A program made the position numbers and the translations under genes. A stretch of 18,500 nucleotides of DNA, from contig MU646370.1 in the NCBI GenBank assembly GCA_026770585.1, forward strand, positions 945,990 to 964,489, read 5' to 3'. Under the pieces are notes generated by a model. It saw only the letters and a program-made list of their open reading frames with translations, made no database searches and was not told the DNA's origin. This document shows, piece after piece, positions 7,801 to 13,437 of this stretch; within the stretch, counting starts at the first letter, position 1; every line of letters begins with the position of its first letter. This DNA comes from Baffinella frigidus (Eukaryota; Cryptophyceae; Cryptomonadales; Baffinellaceae).

Positions 7801-9554
7801 GCGAGCTGGTCGAGCACCCCTTCCCCCCGAGCATCGACGTCGCCACGGGCCTCCTCCAGGTCAAGACCTTGTCGTTCTCAGCGTACGTGGTGCTCATGGT
7901 CGAGGAGGTCCCGGCCACGACCACCACCACCCCGCCGCCCGCCGTGACCGACAAGCCCGTGATCCTCGTCACCCGCCCGGAGACAACCACGCCCGTGGTG
8001 GAGGAGGGGTTCAGCTTCTGGATCATCGGCGTGGCTGTCGGGGGGGGCATCTTTATTTGCATGGTGCTCCTCGGGTTGGGGTACTACCTCCTCAAGGGGC
8101 GGTCGCTGGCGTCGCTCGCCATCTTCAACCACCCGAGCCGCGCGAAGGAGCAGAGCGCGGGCATCAAGTCGGCGCGCGCGCACGAGGCCCCTCTCCACAA
8201 GGAGGATCTCGGCGCGGCGCTCCTCTACACGGACCCCCTCTCGTCGGACGCGCGCTACACCTCGGACGAGGTCCAACCCCGAAACCCGACACCCTGCACC
8301 TTGAATCCTGCACCTTGAACCCTGAAACCTGAACCCTGAAAGCTGAACCCTGAACCATTGGCCGTAAACCGTAAACCCTGAACCCTGAACCCTGAACCCT
8401 GAACCCTGAACCCTAAGCAATTGACTGTAAACCCAAAACCCTAAACCCTAAACCCTAAACCCTAAACCCTACACCCTAAACCCTGAAACCCTGACCCCTA
8501 AACCCTAAACCCTAAACCCTACATCCTAAACCCTAAACCCTAAACCCTGAACCCTAAACCCTAAAAACTAAACCCTCAACCCTAAACCGAAACCCTAAAC
8601 CCTAAACCCTAAACCCTAAACCCGAAACCCTAAACCCTGAACCCTAATCCCTGAACCCTAAAACCTAAAACCCAAACCCTGAACCCATAAACCCCAAACC
8701 CTAAACCCCAAACCCCAAACCCCAAACCCCAAACCCTCAACCAGGCATCCGGGCGCTCCTCCTTCTCACAAGACGAGCTGGAGCCGCCAAAGCAGCCTCT
8801 GTCCAGCTCGGGGGGGGTGCTGGCCGGGCGGCTCCCGCGGGGCGCGCTGGGCGTCGCGGGCGGCGGGGGCGGGCGCTTCCCCTCTCTGCCCCGGCCGTCC
8901 GCCGCCGCGATGACCTACAAGCCGCCTCGCGCGGAGGACTTGCCGTCGTCGGTGATGTACCAGGGGCAGACGTACGAGGGGGGGCGGGTCGAGGCCGACT
9001 TCGTGCTGGTGGCGCCCTACGATCACGCGTCCGAGGACGACGAGGACCTCGACGAGGCCGAGCCTGACATGCGCGGCATCCCGGTGGCGCGGGGCACGCC
9101 CCCCCCTGCGCAGGCACCGCAGGCACCGCAGGTACCGCAGGCACCGCAGGCACCGCAGGGGCGCGCGCTCGCGGACGAGGTGCTCCCCTCGCTCGGGGGG
9201 CTGCGCGGCGCCGGGCTGGCTTCGGGCGACTTCGGCGAGGAGGCCGAGCCCGAGATCGGTCAGCCGGTGGTCGAGCACGGGTGGCGCGGGGCCCCCGGGC
9301 AGGATCAGGCCGACTTCGGCGAAGAGGAGGAGCCTGCCATGGAGGGCCTCTCGCTCTCCGGCAGCGCGTTCGGCCTGCGCGCCTCCCTCAACCACATCGC
9401 CGAGCGCGAGTCGGGGGCGGGGCGCGTGAACGCGACGCGCGCCCGCGGAGATGACTTCGACGAGGAAGATCCCGAGGCGGGCCCGGTCGCGTCCGAGGGG
9501 GGGATGCTGCCCCGCCGCTCGAATGCCCTACCTCGTCTCGCTGCGAGGCGGTAG
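61..9554 (+). CDS. Large modular type I membrane protein, 5'-partial, seven exons
   Basis: The gene model joins 61-1808, 2030-2115, 2237-4219, 4851-6588, 6790-7368, 7554-8270 and 8745-9554. After two bases that finish a codon from an upstream exon, the join gives 2553 codons with the stop TAG at 9552-9554 and no internal stop. Six internal introns have phases 0, 2, 2, 0, 0, 0, all matching. Residues 1 to about 1700 and 1761-1851 hold diverged beta-rich repeats; 1709-1760 are EGF-like; 1852-2044 are Cys-rich; 2199-2224 form a hydrophobic helix; 2225-2552 are a charged, low-complexity tail. The order suggests a long extracellular part, one membrane span and a cytoplasmic tail. The N-terminus and any signal peptide lie upstream of the window. 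I do not recognise a named family, so a cell-surface or adhesion-like role is inference from architecture only. Confidence 0.85.
1809..2029 (+). repeat. Telomere-like intron 1 of membrane protein gene (221 nt)
   Basis: Donor GTCCGAACCCCG and acceptor CCTAAACCAG flank degenerate heptamers. The middle (about 1907-1970) is dominated by the variant CCATAAA, flanked by CCCTAAA and CCCTGAA forms. Composition is almost entirely A, C and T on the sense strand. Confidence 0.85.
2030..2115 (+). CDS. Exon b of membrane protein gene (86 nt)
   Basis: A short exon between two telomere-like introns, too small to stand out as an ORF. It encodes IASFTPRMEVAQGETIFVIL followed by PAFSRGAD, the same strand-turn-strand pattern (GD/GE-T-I-x-x-x-L-P-x-F) seen in the other repeat units, which is the main evidence that it is coding. 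Acceptor is CCTAAACCAG (AG 2028-2029); donor is GACAA|GTAATC at 2116. Phase 0 in and phase 2 out both match the neighbouring exons, and the split Lys codon is completed by the first base of the next exon. Confidence 0.8.
2116..2236 (+). repeat. Telomere-like intron 2 with homogenised CACCAAA array (121 nt)
   Basis: Donor GTAATC, acceptor CTCAACCAG. Positions 2150-2220 are a near-perfect run of about ten heptamers of the variant CACCAAA, unlike the CCCTAAA majority elsewhere. Confidence 0.85.
2237..4219 (+). CDS. Exon c of membrane protein gene: repeat units 5 to 9
   Basis: Acceptor is CTCAACCAG (AG 2235-2236). The exon encodes residues 612-1271 plus two bases of 1272. Repeat hallmarks: IKLPFPGI (near 2380-2400), VLLPPRGV (near 3290-3315), IVLPRWGV (near 3690-3712) and IRLPVTGI (near 4170-4197), each preceded by a V-x-(I/V)-P strand and followed by a short I-S-T or L-T-V strand. 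GD-T-x-x-L-x-L-P-x-F strands lie near 2590-2620 and 3895-3925. One unit contains an acidic, Tyr-rich insertion around 3001-3065 (EDWASYYYDFDVDD). The donor CTCAC|GTAAACCC runs directly into telomere-like repeat, phase 2. Divergence between units indicates old tandem domain duplication. Confidence 0.87.
4220..4850 (+). repeat. Telomere-like intron 3 with nested inverted-repeat element (631 nt)
   Basis: Donor GTAAACCC begins a CCCTACA/CCCTGCA/CCCTAAA tract (4220-4320). A 447-bp inverted-repeat element follows (4332-4778), then degenerate repeats resume to acceptor CTGACCCAG. Phase 2. Confidence 0.83.
4332..4778. mobile_element. MITE-like element with 24-bp perfect terminal inverted repeats
   Basis: The left end (4332-4355) and right end (4755-4778) are perfect 24-bp reverse complements beginning GCTCGGATAGCGAGGGGTTA. 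The 447-bp interior is AT-richer than the surrounding exons and has no heptamer repeats. It holds an 86-codon ORF (4384-4644) with no recognisable domain, and a perfect 9-bp hairpin (4694-4714). No transposase is visible, so it would be non-autonomous. I find no clear target-site duplication, which weakens the transposon reading; a structured-intron module is the alternative. Confidence 0.6.
4851..6588 (+). CDS. Exon d of membrane protein gene: repeat units and EGF-like segment
   Basis: Acceptor is CTGACCCAG (AG 4849-4850). The first base completes the Thr codon split by the previous intron. It encodes residues 1273-1851. Repeat units continue: AAGDSLSFWLPGFQGG near 5560-5605, ISLPAAGV near 5761-5784 and ITIPEAGI near 6511-6534. 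Between the last two repeats, 6160-6315 (residues 1709-1760) carries eight Cys in an EGF/laminin-EGF-like pattern: C, then C-x-x-G-R-Y-G-x-x-C, then C-x-x-x-x-x-x-C and C-x-x-x-G-x-C-x-C. That pattern is typical of extracellular proteins. I place the donor at GACACG|GTGGCA (6589), phase 0, because it joins in frame to the next exon; GTGCAG at 6578 is an alternative needing a different acceptor. Confidence 0.83.
6589..6789 (+). repeat. Telomere-like intron 4 (201 nt)
   Basis: Donor GTGGCA, acceptor CTCTAG. It includes a CCACAAA cluster (about 6657-6680) and a perfect CCCTAAA run (about 6690-6735). Phase 0. Confidence 0.75.
6790..7368 (+). CDS. Exon e of membrane protein gene: Cys-rich segment
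   Basis: The acceptor is AACTCTAG (AG 6788-6789), one of the few in this gene that is not CCAG or CCCAG. The exon encodes residues 1852-2044. About twenty Cys residues are spread over it, including a CC pair in QDCCHVRG, a CSVDADC motif, the cluster QRCCGYCED, and C-x-x-L-x-C near its end. Cysteines are otherwise sparse in this protein, so this is a distinct disulfide-rich extracellular segment. No named domain is recognised. The exon ends in GAGISIP at donor CCCG|GTAAACCC; joined to the next exon it continues as a repeat-like ISIP-x-GV motif, which supports the splice. Phase 0 at both ends. Confidence 0.8.
7369..7553 (+). repeat. Telomere-like intron 5 (185 nt)
   Basis: Donor GTAAACCC and acceptor CCCTAAACCAG; heptamer variants CCCTACA, CCCTAAA and CACTAAA. 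Phase 0. Confidence 0.83.
7554..8270 (+). CDS. Exon f of membrane protein gene: juxtamembrane domain and transmembrane helix
   Basis: Acceptor is CCCTAAACCAG (AG 7552-7553), phase 0. It encodes residues 2045-2283. Around 7670-7890 a beta-rich segment (FGPSGLVF, then LRLAVF, then LSFSAYVVLM) resembles a pre-membrane sandwich-type domain, though the family is not identified. A Thr/Pro stalk follows (ATTTTTPPP near 7915-7945). The helix FWIIGVAVGGGIFICMVLLG and its continuation (8016-8093) is a clear single transmembrane segment, followed by Lys-Gly-Arg, so the C-terminal tail is probably cytosolic by the positive-inside rule. Donor is GAG|GTCCAACCCC, phase 0. Confidence 0.86.
8271..8744 (+). 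repeat. Telomere-like intron 6 (474 nt)
   Basis: Donor GTCCAACCCC, acceptor CCCTCAACCAG. It is the longest uninterrupted telomere-like tract in the window, with sub-blocks of CCCTGAA (about 8320-8415), CCCTAAA (about 8440-8640) and CCCCAAA (about 8693-8735). Phase 0. Confidence 0.85.
8745..9554 (+). CDS. Exon g, last exon: low-complexity cytoplasmic tail and stop
   Basis: Acceptor is CCCTCAACCAG (AG 8743-8744), phase 0. It encodes residues 2284-2552. The tail is rich in Pro, Gly, Ala and acidic residues: an EDDEDLDEAEPD cluster near 9030-9066, a short Ala-Pro-Gln tandem tract at 9111-9158, and two related acidic motifs DFGEEAEPE and DFGEEEEPA (near 9228 and 9310) that look like an internal duplication. 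The tail ends in a basic stretch (LPRLAARR) before TAG at 9552. No enzymatic domain is visible; a scaffold or cytoskeletal linker tail is possible but unsupported. Confidence 0.85.
   Translation, partial: ASGRSSFSQDELEPPKQPLSSSGGVLAGRLPRGALGVAGGGGGRFPSLPRPSAAAMTYKPPRAEDLPSSVMYQGQTYEGGRVEADFVLVAPYDHASEDDEDLDEAEPDMRGIPVARGTPPPAQAPQAPQVPQAPQAPQGRALADEVLPSLGGLRGAGLASGDFGEEAEPEIGQPVVEHGWRGAPGQDQADFGEEEEPAMEGLSLSGSAFGLRASLNHIAERESGAGRVNATRARGDDFDEEDPEAGPVASEGGMLPRRSNALPRLAARR
9111..9158 (+). repeat. 9-bp coding tandem repeat (Gln-Ala-Pro)
   Basis: Five copies of a CAGGCACCG-type unit, one with a GTA change, plus a partial copy, within the tail of the membrane protein. The period preserves the frame. 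Confidence 0.85.
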
Positions 9555-9676
9555 GCGGTGCATGTAGCGCCTGCTCGCTGCTGCCGCGCTGCCTAGATAG
9601 GACAGCCGAAGCTAGGCCAGAAGCTGCGGTGAAGAATCAAGCCCAGGTGTGGCGGGGGTCGCCACCAGGCGCGCGC

Positions 9677-9692
9677 GCGGTCACGTGACCGC
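9677..9692. promoter_or_regulatory. 16-bp palindrome containing CACGTG (G-box/E-box-like)
   Basis: GCGGTCACGTGACCGC is a perfect palindrome. Its core GTCACGTGAC occurs twice more in the window (16751-16760 and 16783-16792). CACGTG is the known core site of bHLH and bZIP factors; any function here is inference, as it lies downstream of a gene. Confidence 0.3.
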
Positions 9693-9846
9693 CTCTCTGG
9701 GGACACAGTCCCGTGTAGGATGCGCCAGAGCCGCATCGTTGCGCCGGCGTACCGCGCAACGCGGGTCTAGCTAGCCGCAGCCGGGGTTGCCCGTAGCACC
9801 AGAATTCAAGAATCTCAATTAGATGTACGTAGGTAGGGTCCTTTTG

Positions 9847-9852
9847 AATAAA
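9847..9852 (+). terminator. Candidate poly(A) signal AATAAA for the membrane protein gene
   Basis: A canonical AATAAA about 290 nt after the stop codon, in an AT-rich stretch followed by GT-rich sequence (GGAGTGTG). No cleavage site can be read directly. Confidence 0.4.
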
Positions 9853-10220
9853 GGAGTGTGAATATCATAGCTTGGCTTCGTACGCGTGCAGTCGCGCGCG
9901 CTGTCTCGCCTCGGCTCATCGTTTCTTCCCCCCCCTAAATTTCTAGTCTCACGCCTCTTTTTCGTGTGGTTCCAACAGCACCTCTGTGCATCCGTGCGAG
10001 TGCGAGCCCTGTGTCTGTGCGGTTTTGTAAAAATATTAGAACGTGTGGGGGGGGGGCTTAAAGCCAACATTGCTGGTTGGGAATGCTGAAGAAAGACTCA
10101 TACACGTAAAAAAAAACGGTATTCAAATATTCGAATCATTTTAACTGTGGACAAACACGTTGGATTTCAGTAATCAGATTTGCGCTTCTAAAAAGACAGC
10201 GTTTCCCGCCAATTCCATCT

Positions 10221-10226
10221 TTTATT
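10221..10226 (-). terminator. Candidate poly(A) signal for the minus-strand gene
   Basis: TTTATT on the + strand reads AATAAA on the - strand, about 115 nt after the proposed stop of the minus-strand gene (10339-10341). Confidence 0.35.
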
Positions 10227-10338
10227 CCTGCATGGCTTCACGCATGCCGTGTCCACACCGCACTGCACCCCCACCCCCCGAGCGGCACCCAATCAAGGCC
10301 AACGTCTCCTGTTACAGCGGATCGCATCCCTGGAGGCA

Positions 10339-10733
10339 TCAACGACCTTTACGGTCGAGGGCGGGTATCAACACACACGTCCATTGTAGCGTTCGCATTT
10401 CATGAATCCTTGACTCATCAAAGTGTGTATCCCGAGTACAGTCGATCTCAAGGCCCGCGGCGGGCTCGTCCAACACTATCTCCTCACAGCGGGCAGTGAT
10501 GGGCATGCGGATGGTAGCAGGCGCCGTTGGGGCTGTCGGCTATCCCTTAAGTGACCAGTAGGCTCATACGCCCAACCGTAGGGCCCTAGGATCTGCCTAG
10601 GGCGAGTTAGGGTGAATATTCACCCTATGGTCACTTAAGGGATAGCCTCACCCGAAAGGCCGAGTTTTCCGAGGCCCGCGGTCCATGCCTCCTTCTCTGC
10701 CTCCAGCACCAATGCGAAGTCCTCCTCTGTAAC
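10339..10733 (-). CDS. C-terminal end of unidentified minus-strand gene, two exons, 5'-partial
   Basis: On the - strand, acceptor CCCTTTCACAG precedes an 82-nt exon (10733 down to 10652) encoding VTEEDFALVLEAEKEAWTAG followed by LGKLGLS. The donor is a consensus GTGAGG at 10651. After a 119-nt intron, acceptor GACAG leads into a second exon (10532 down to 10339) in the matching phase 1, reading about 63 residues (starting PTAPATIRMPITARCEEIVL) to TGA. The first exon and the start of the second use GC-rich codons like the other genes here; the last 30 or so codons look less coding, so the gene could instead splice again near the GTACTC around 10440. No family is recognised, and no further upstream exon could be placed. 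Confidence 0.5.
10533..10651 (-). repeat. Foldback (20-bp inverted repeat) filling a 119-nt intron
   Basis: Perfect 20-bp inverted repeats GGCTATCCCTTAAGTGACCA (10538-10557) and its complement (10628-10647) occupy the intron ends. The interior contains a 20-bp perfect palindrome (10608-10627, centred on GAATATTC) and other short palindromes (TAGGGCCCTA). On the - strand the intron reads GTGA, the 110-bp foldback, then GACAG. The dinucleotide TC (+ strand) flanks both sides and could be a tiny target duplication. Confidence 0.65.
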
Positions 10734-10892
10734 CTGTGAAAGGGTTCAGAGTTTAGGGTGTGGGGTTAAGTGTGTTGGGTGTAAGGTTTGGGATTTGGGG
10801 TTTCGGGTCTGGGGTTTCGGGTGTTGGCTTTCAGGTTTGGGGTCGTTTCTGAGTTCAGGGTCCAGGGTGTAGGGTTTCGGGTTTAGGGTTTT
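10734..10892 (-). repeat. Telomere-like tract in TTTAGGG orientation (probable minus-strand intron)
   Basis: Degenerate TTTAGGG, TTTCGGG and TTTGGGG heptamers on the + strand, i.e. CCCTAAA-type on the - strand. It ends at an acceptor (CACAG) for the minus-strand exon at 10733. The donor end is not resolved. Confidence 0.6.
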
Positions 10893-11755
10893 GTCATGAG
10901 TTCCCAGAGTAGACTGAAAGTCTCAAAATTGGTCCAAGAGGTCTCTGGATGGAGTGTATGGATAGAGTGTACAGTTTCCGTGCGTAATAAAACACCCGAT
11001 TCCCGCTCAAAACTGGTGTTTTCATTGATTTATTCATGTTCATCACATACTAAGACCCTTTTGCGGGGGTTGGAGTTTATTGATGACAAGACCAGCCAAA
11101 TTAAAATATTCTAAGACTCTTTGATGGGTTTTGAAGGATAGAGCCGACCGGGTCGAAAGGTTTCTTTTTTTTGGTTTGACCGGGCCGAATGGTACCACAG
11201 TGGTTTTTGAAGGGGATTCGAATAAGCGTTGGGAAATAAGACCTGCAATCCGTGGGGACATAGGAGGGTTTCCTAGGGATGAGGTAACGAAAAAATGGCT
11301 TAGATCTGGAAAAAAACCTTCGGTAACATCGTTGAGGTCCAGGCGCCCTGTTTTACCCCCTGGTAACCCGGCAGAGGTCCTGAGAGCCTGTTACTGTCAC
11401 CAAGATAAGTAACAGGTAGTCCTATGATTTCATTTTGCCATTTCCGGGAACAAAGCTCTGTTTCCGTTTCCAAAAAGAAACTGCGCCCAGCCTTTAGGTC
11501 ATTTAGGTTGTAATTGTGCCCAACATGACACTTATTCAGAGTCTTTAGGTATTGACCATTGGAAATATTGCAGTGCTAGCCAGGACTTTTGGCTCAAGTC
11601 AACCCCCCTTGAAACTGTCAACTTCACAATCCAAAAAGCCCCAGGGGCGTCCATTTTTACTGCACCTATCTCCAGTTTTTTCCCAAATTGACTCATGCAA
11701 AATTTTCTGGCTAGCAGTGTAGAGTGTTTGCGGTACTTGTTTTCCGTGATCGAGA

Positions 11756-11852
11756 TCGAGTTTTCAAGTTTTCGAGAGTTTTAAAATATTGTCGAGGCCG
11801 TAAAACATTTTAAATTGACACTTCTGGCACAAATGAAAACTTGAAAACTCGA
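11756..11852. repeat. 18-bp perfect inverted repeat (foldback)
   Basis: TCGAGTTTTCAAGTTTTC at 11756-11773 is the exact reverse complement of 11835-11852, separated by a 61-nt AT-rich loop. Confidence 0.7.
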
Positions 11853-11876
11853 AACTCGAACTCGCAAACGGACGAT

Positions 11877-11940
11877 GATTACCGAAAACGCCCTATTGGA
11901 GCTTCAATGATCACCGAAAACGCTCTATTGGAGCTTCAAT
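11877..11940. repeat. 32-bp tandem duplication
   Basis: Two adjacent 32-bp copies (11877-11908 and 11909-11940) differ at two positions. Each contains ACCGAAAACGC and TATTGGAGCTTCAAT. Confidence 0.85.
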
Positions 11941-12040
11941 GAAAGTCAAGCTGGTGCTCTGGTGTCTTGGTGCTTTGTATTACACTCACATCGAAGGCTG
12001 CGACCACTGGAATCTTGAGGAGCTGGAAACGATCTCCTTT

Positions 12041-12292
12041 AGGTCCTTGAGATTCTTCAAGCTCCCAACATAGGCGGACACCGGAACTGGTTCTGCAAAA
12101 AAAGCATGCTTCCTTTCGGATCACATTCAGGCCCTCCGGTGCAGAGGATCGCGGCAGAAACTGCTCAAGGTCCTGTAGGTTCTTCGAGCTCCTAACATAG
12201 GAGGACAACGGAACTGGTTCTGTAGAAAGGCCATGCTTTCTTTTGGATCACATCAAGCCCCCCTGTACAGAAGATCGCGGCAGAAACCGGCT
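12041..12292. repeat. About 127-bp diverged tandem repeat, two copies
   Basis: Copy 1 (12041-12167) and copy 2 (12168-12292) share blocks such as GGAACTGGTTCTG, the AACATAGG motif and ATCGCGGCAGAAAC, with many substitutions and small indels. A third, more distant copy lies near 13186-13272. The minus-strand ORFs here include this repeat and are not convincing genes. Confidence 0.75.
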
Positions 12293-12587
12293 ACGAGACG
12301 TGAGGGCTCTAGCAGCCCGTAACCGTGTTGATTCCTACTGTACTGTAGTGCCTCAAAGGAGGCGTTTGACGGCGGAGGGGCATGCAAGAAGAGTTTGAGT
12401 TGAGTTGTGTCGGGAAGCCGCCCAAGGGGTGAGAGTTTACTGATTACAAAAACACCTCGACCATGTTCTAAGAACCATTGTGAGGTTCGTCGGGCAACTA
12501 GGATCTCTCGCCCTGCTCGAGCCGTGCTCCATGGACGATTTTCGTGACGCGTGGGGAAACACCTCCAAAAATGGCCCGCAACGAGTT

Positions 12588-12722
12588 TTACCCCCCCCTC
12601 CCTCCCTCTCTCTCGCGCGTTCTCTCTCTCCCTCTCCCTCGCCCTCTCTCCCTCTCTCCCTTTCTCTCTTTCGCGCGCTCTCTTTTGCTTTTTCTTTCTC
12701 TCTCTTTCTCTCCCTCTCTTCG
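12588..12722. repeat. Pyrimidine-rich CT tract
   Basis: Almost pure C/T on the + strand (CCCTCCCTCTCTCT-type) for about 135 nt with a few CGCG interruptions. Similar tracts occur at about 13018-13180 and 16350-16460. The ORFs translated from them are low-complexity artefacts. Confidence 0.85.
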
Positions 12723-12726
12723 AGGT

Positions 12727-12818
12727 GCTGAACCCTGAACCCTCAATCCTCAACCCCCAACCCTCAACCCTCAACTTTCAACTCTCAACCCTCAACCACA
12801 AAACCTGAACTCTGAAAC

Positions 12819-12857
<39 letters not shown>

Positions 12858-12985
12858 ACCATAAACCCTAAACCCTACACCCTACACCCTACACCCTAAA
12901 CCCTAAACCCTAAACCCTAAACCCTAAACCCTAAACCCTAAACCCTAAACCCGAAACCCGAAACGTCAAACCTCCAACCTTGAAA
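12727..12985 (+). repeat. Telomere-like tract outside any resolved gene
   Basis: Blocks of CCCTCAA (about 12800-12862), CCCTACA (about 12868-12896) and perfect CCCTAAA (about 12898-12950). No acceptor-flanked coding frame could be found on either side, so it may be intergenic or an intron of an unrecognised transcript. Confidence 0.7.
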
Positions 12986-13185
12986 CATCAACACGGCTCC
13001 TGTCGACTTGACAATCCCGCTCTCCCTCCCTCCTGCTCCTCTTTTCTCTCTCTCTCCCCCCTATCCCTCCCCTTATCCCTCCAACCCTTCATCTTTCTCT
13101 CCCTCCCTCCCTCCTTAGGTCTTTTAGCCGTGTTAATGTTTCAAGGTTGGAGGCTCTCTCCCCCTCCCTCCCTCCTTAGGTCCTT

Positions 13186-13272
13186 TAGGTCCTTGAGGTT
13201 TTAAATGCTCCCAACATGGCCCAACACACGCTGTTCGGACAAGACACCAGCAAAAAAGCATTTTTGCTTTCA
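13186..13272. repeat. Third, dispersed copy of the 127-bp repeat
   Basis: Shares TTAGGTCCTTGAG, GCTCCCAACAT and CAAAAAAGCAT with the copies at 12041-12292, in the same order and orientation, about 1 kb away. Confidence 0.55.
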
Positions 13273-13342
13273 ATTTTTTTTCGGGCTTTGACGAGGGTGG
13301 AGAAGCAGGGCTTTTGCCTAAGGACATGATGTTCCGCATCTT

Positions 13343-13437
13343 CCGCATCTTAATGTTAAAATCTGAGAGCACATTTTTGAAACACAATTGAAAGTTGGTA
13401 GACAAATGTGATCTCAGATTTTAACATTAAGGTGCGG
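13343..13437. repeat. 25-bp near-perfect inverted repeat (foldback)
   Basis: 13343-13367 and 13413-13437 are reverse complements with one mismatch (core CTTAATGTTAAAATCTGAG). Weaker pairing continues inward and outward. Loop about 45 nt. Confidence 0.75.

Larger units (their letters stand above)
9555..10338. other. Intergenic region between convergent genes (3' UTRs)
   Basis: No convincing ORF, tRNA or other RNA gene. It holds the candidate poly(A) signals for the + strand gene to the left and the - strand gene to the right, a 16-bp palindrome near 9677, and a G/C homopolymer run near 10045. GC content falls noticeably after about 9800. Confidence 0.6.

Noticed and set aside
9555-9800. tRNA or other structured RNA gene downstream of the membrane protein gene
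   Set aside because: No A-box/B-box pair or cloverleaf could be fitted; the short palindromes there do not form a known RNA.
11131-11412. 93-codon plus-strand ORF
   Set aside because: No domain, AT-rich context, no supporting splice or poly(A) context; length is compatible with chance.
12253-12774. 173-codon minus-strand ORF
   Set aside because: About a third of it is the translated pyrimidine tract (Arg/Glu repeats) and another part is the 127-bp repeat.
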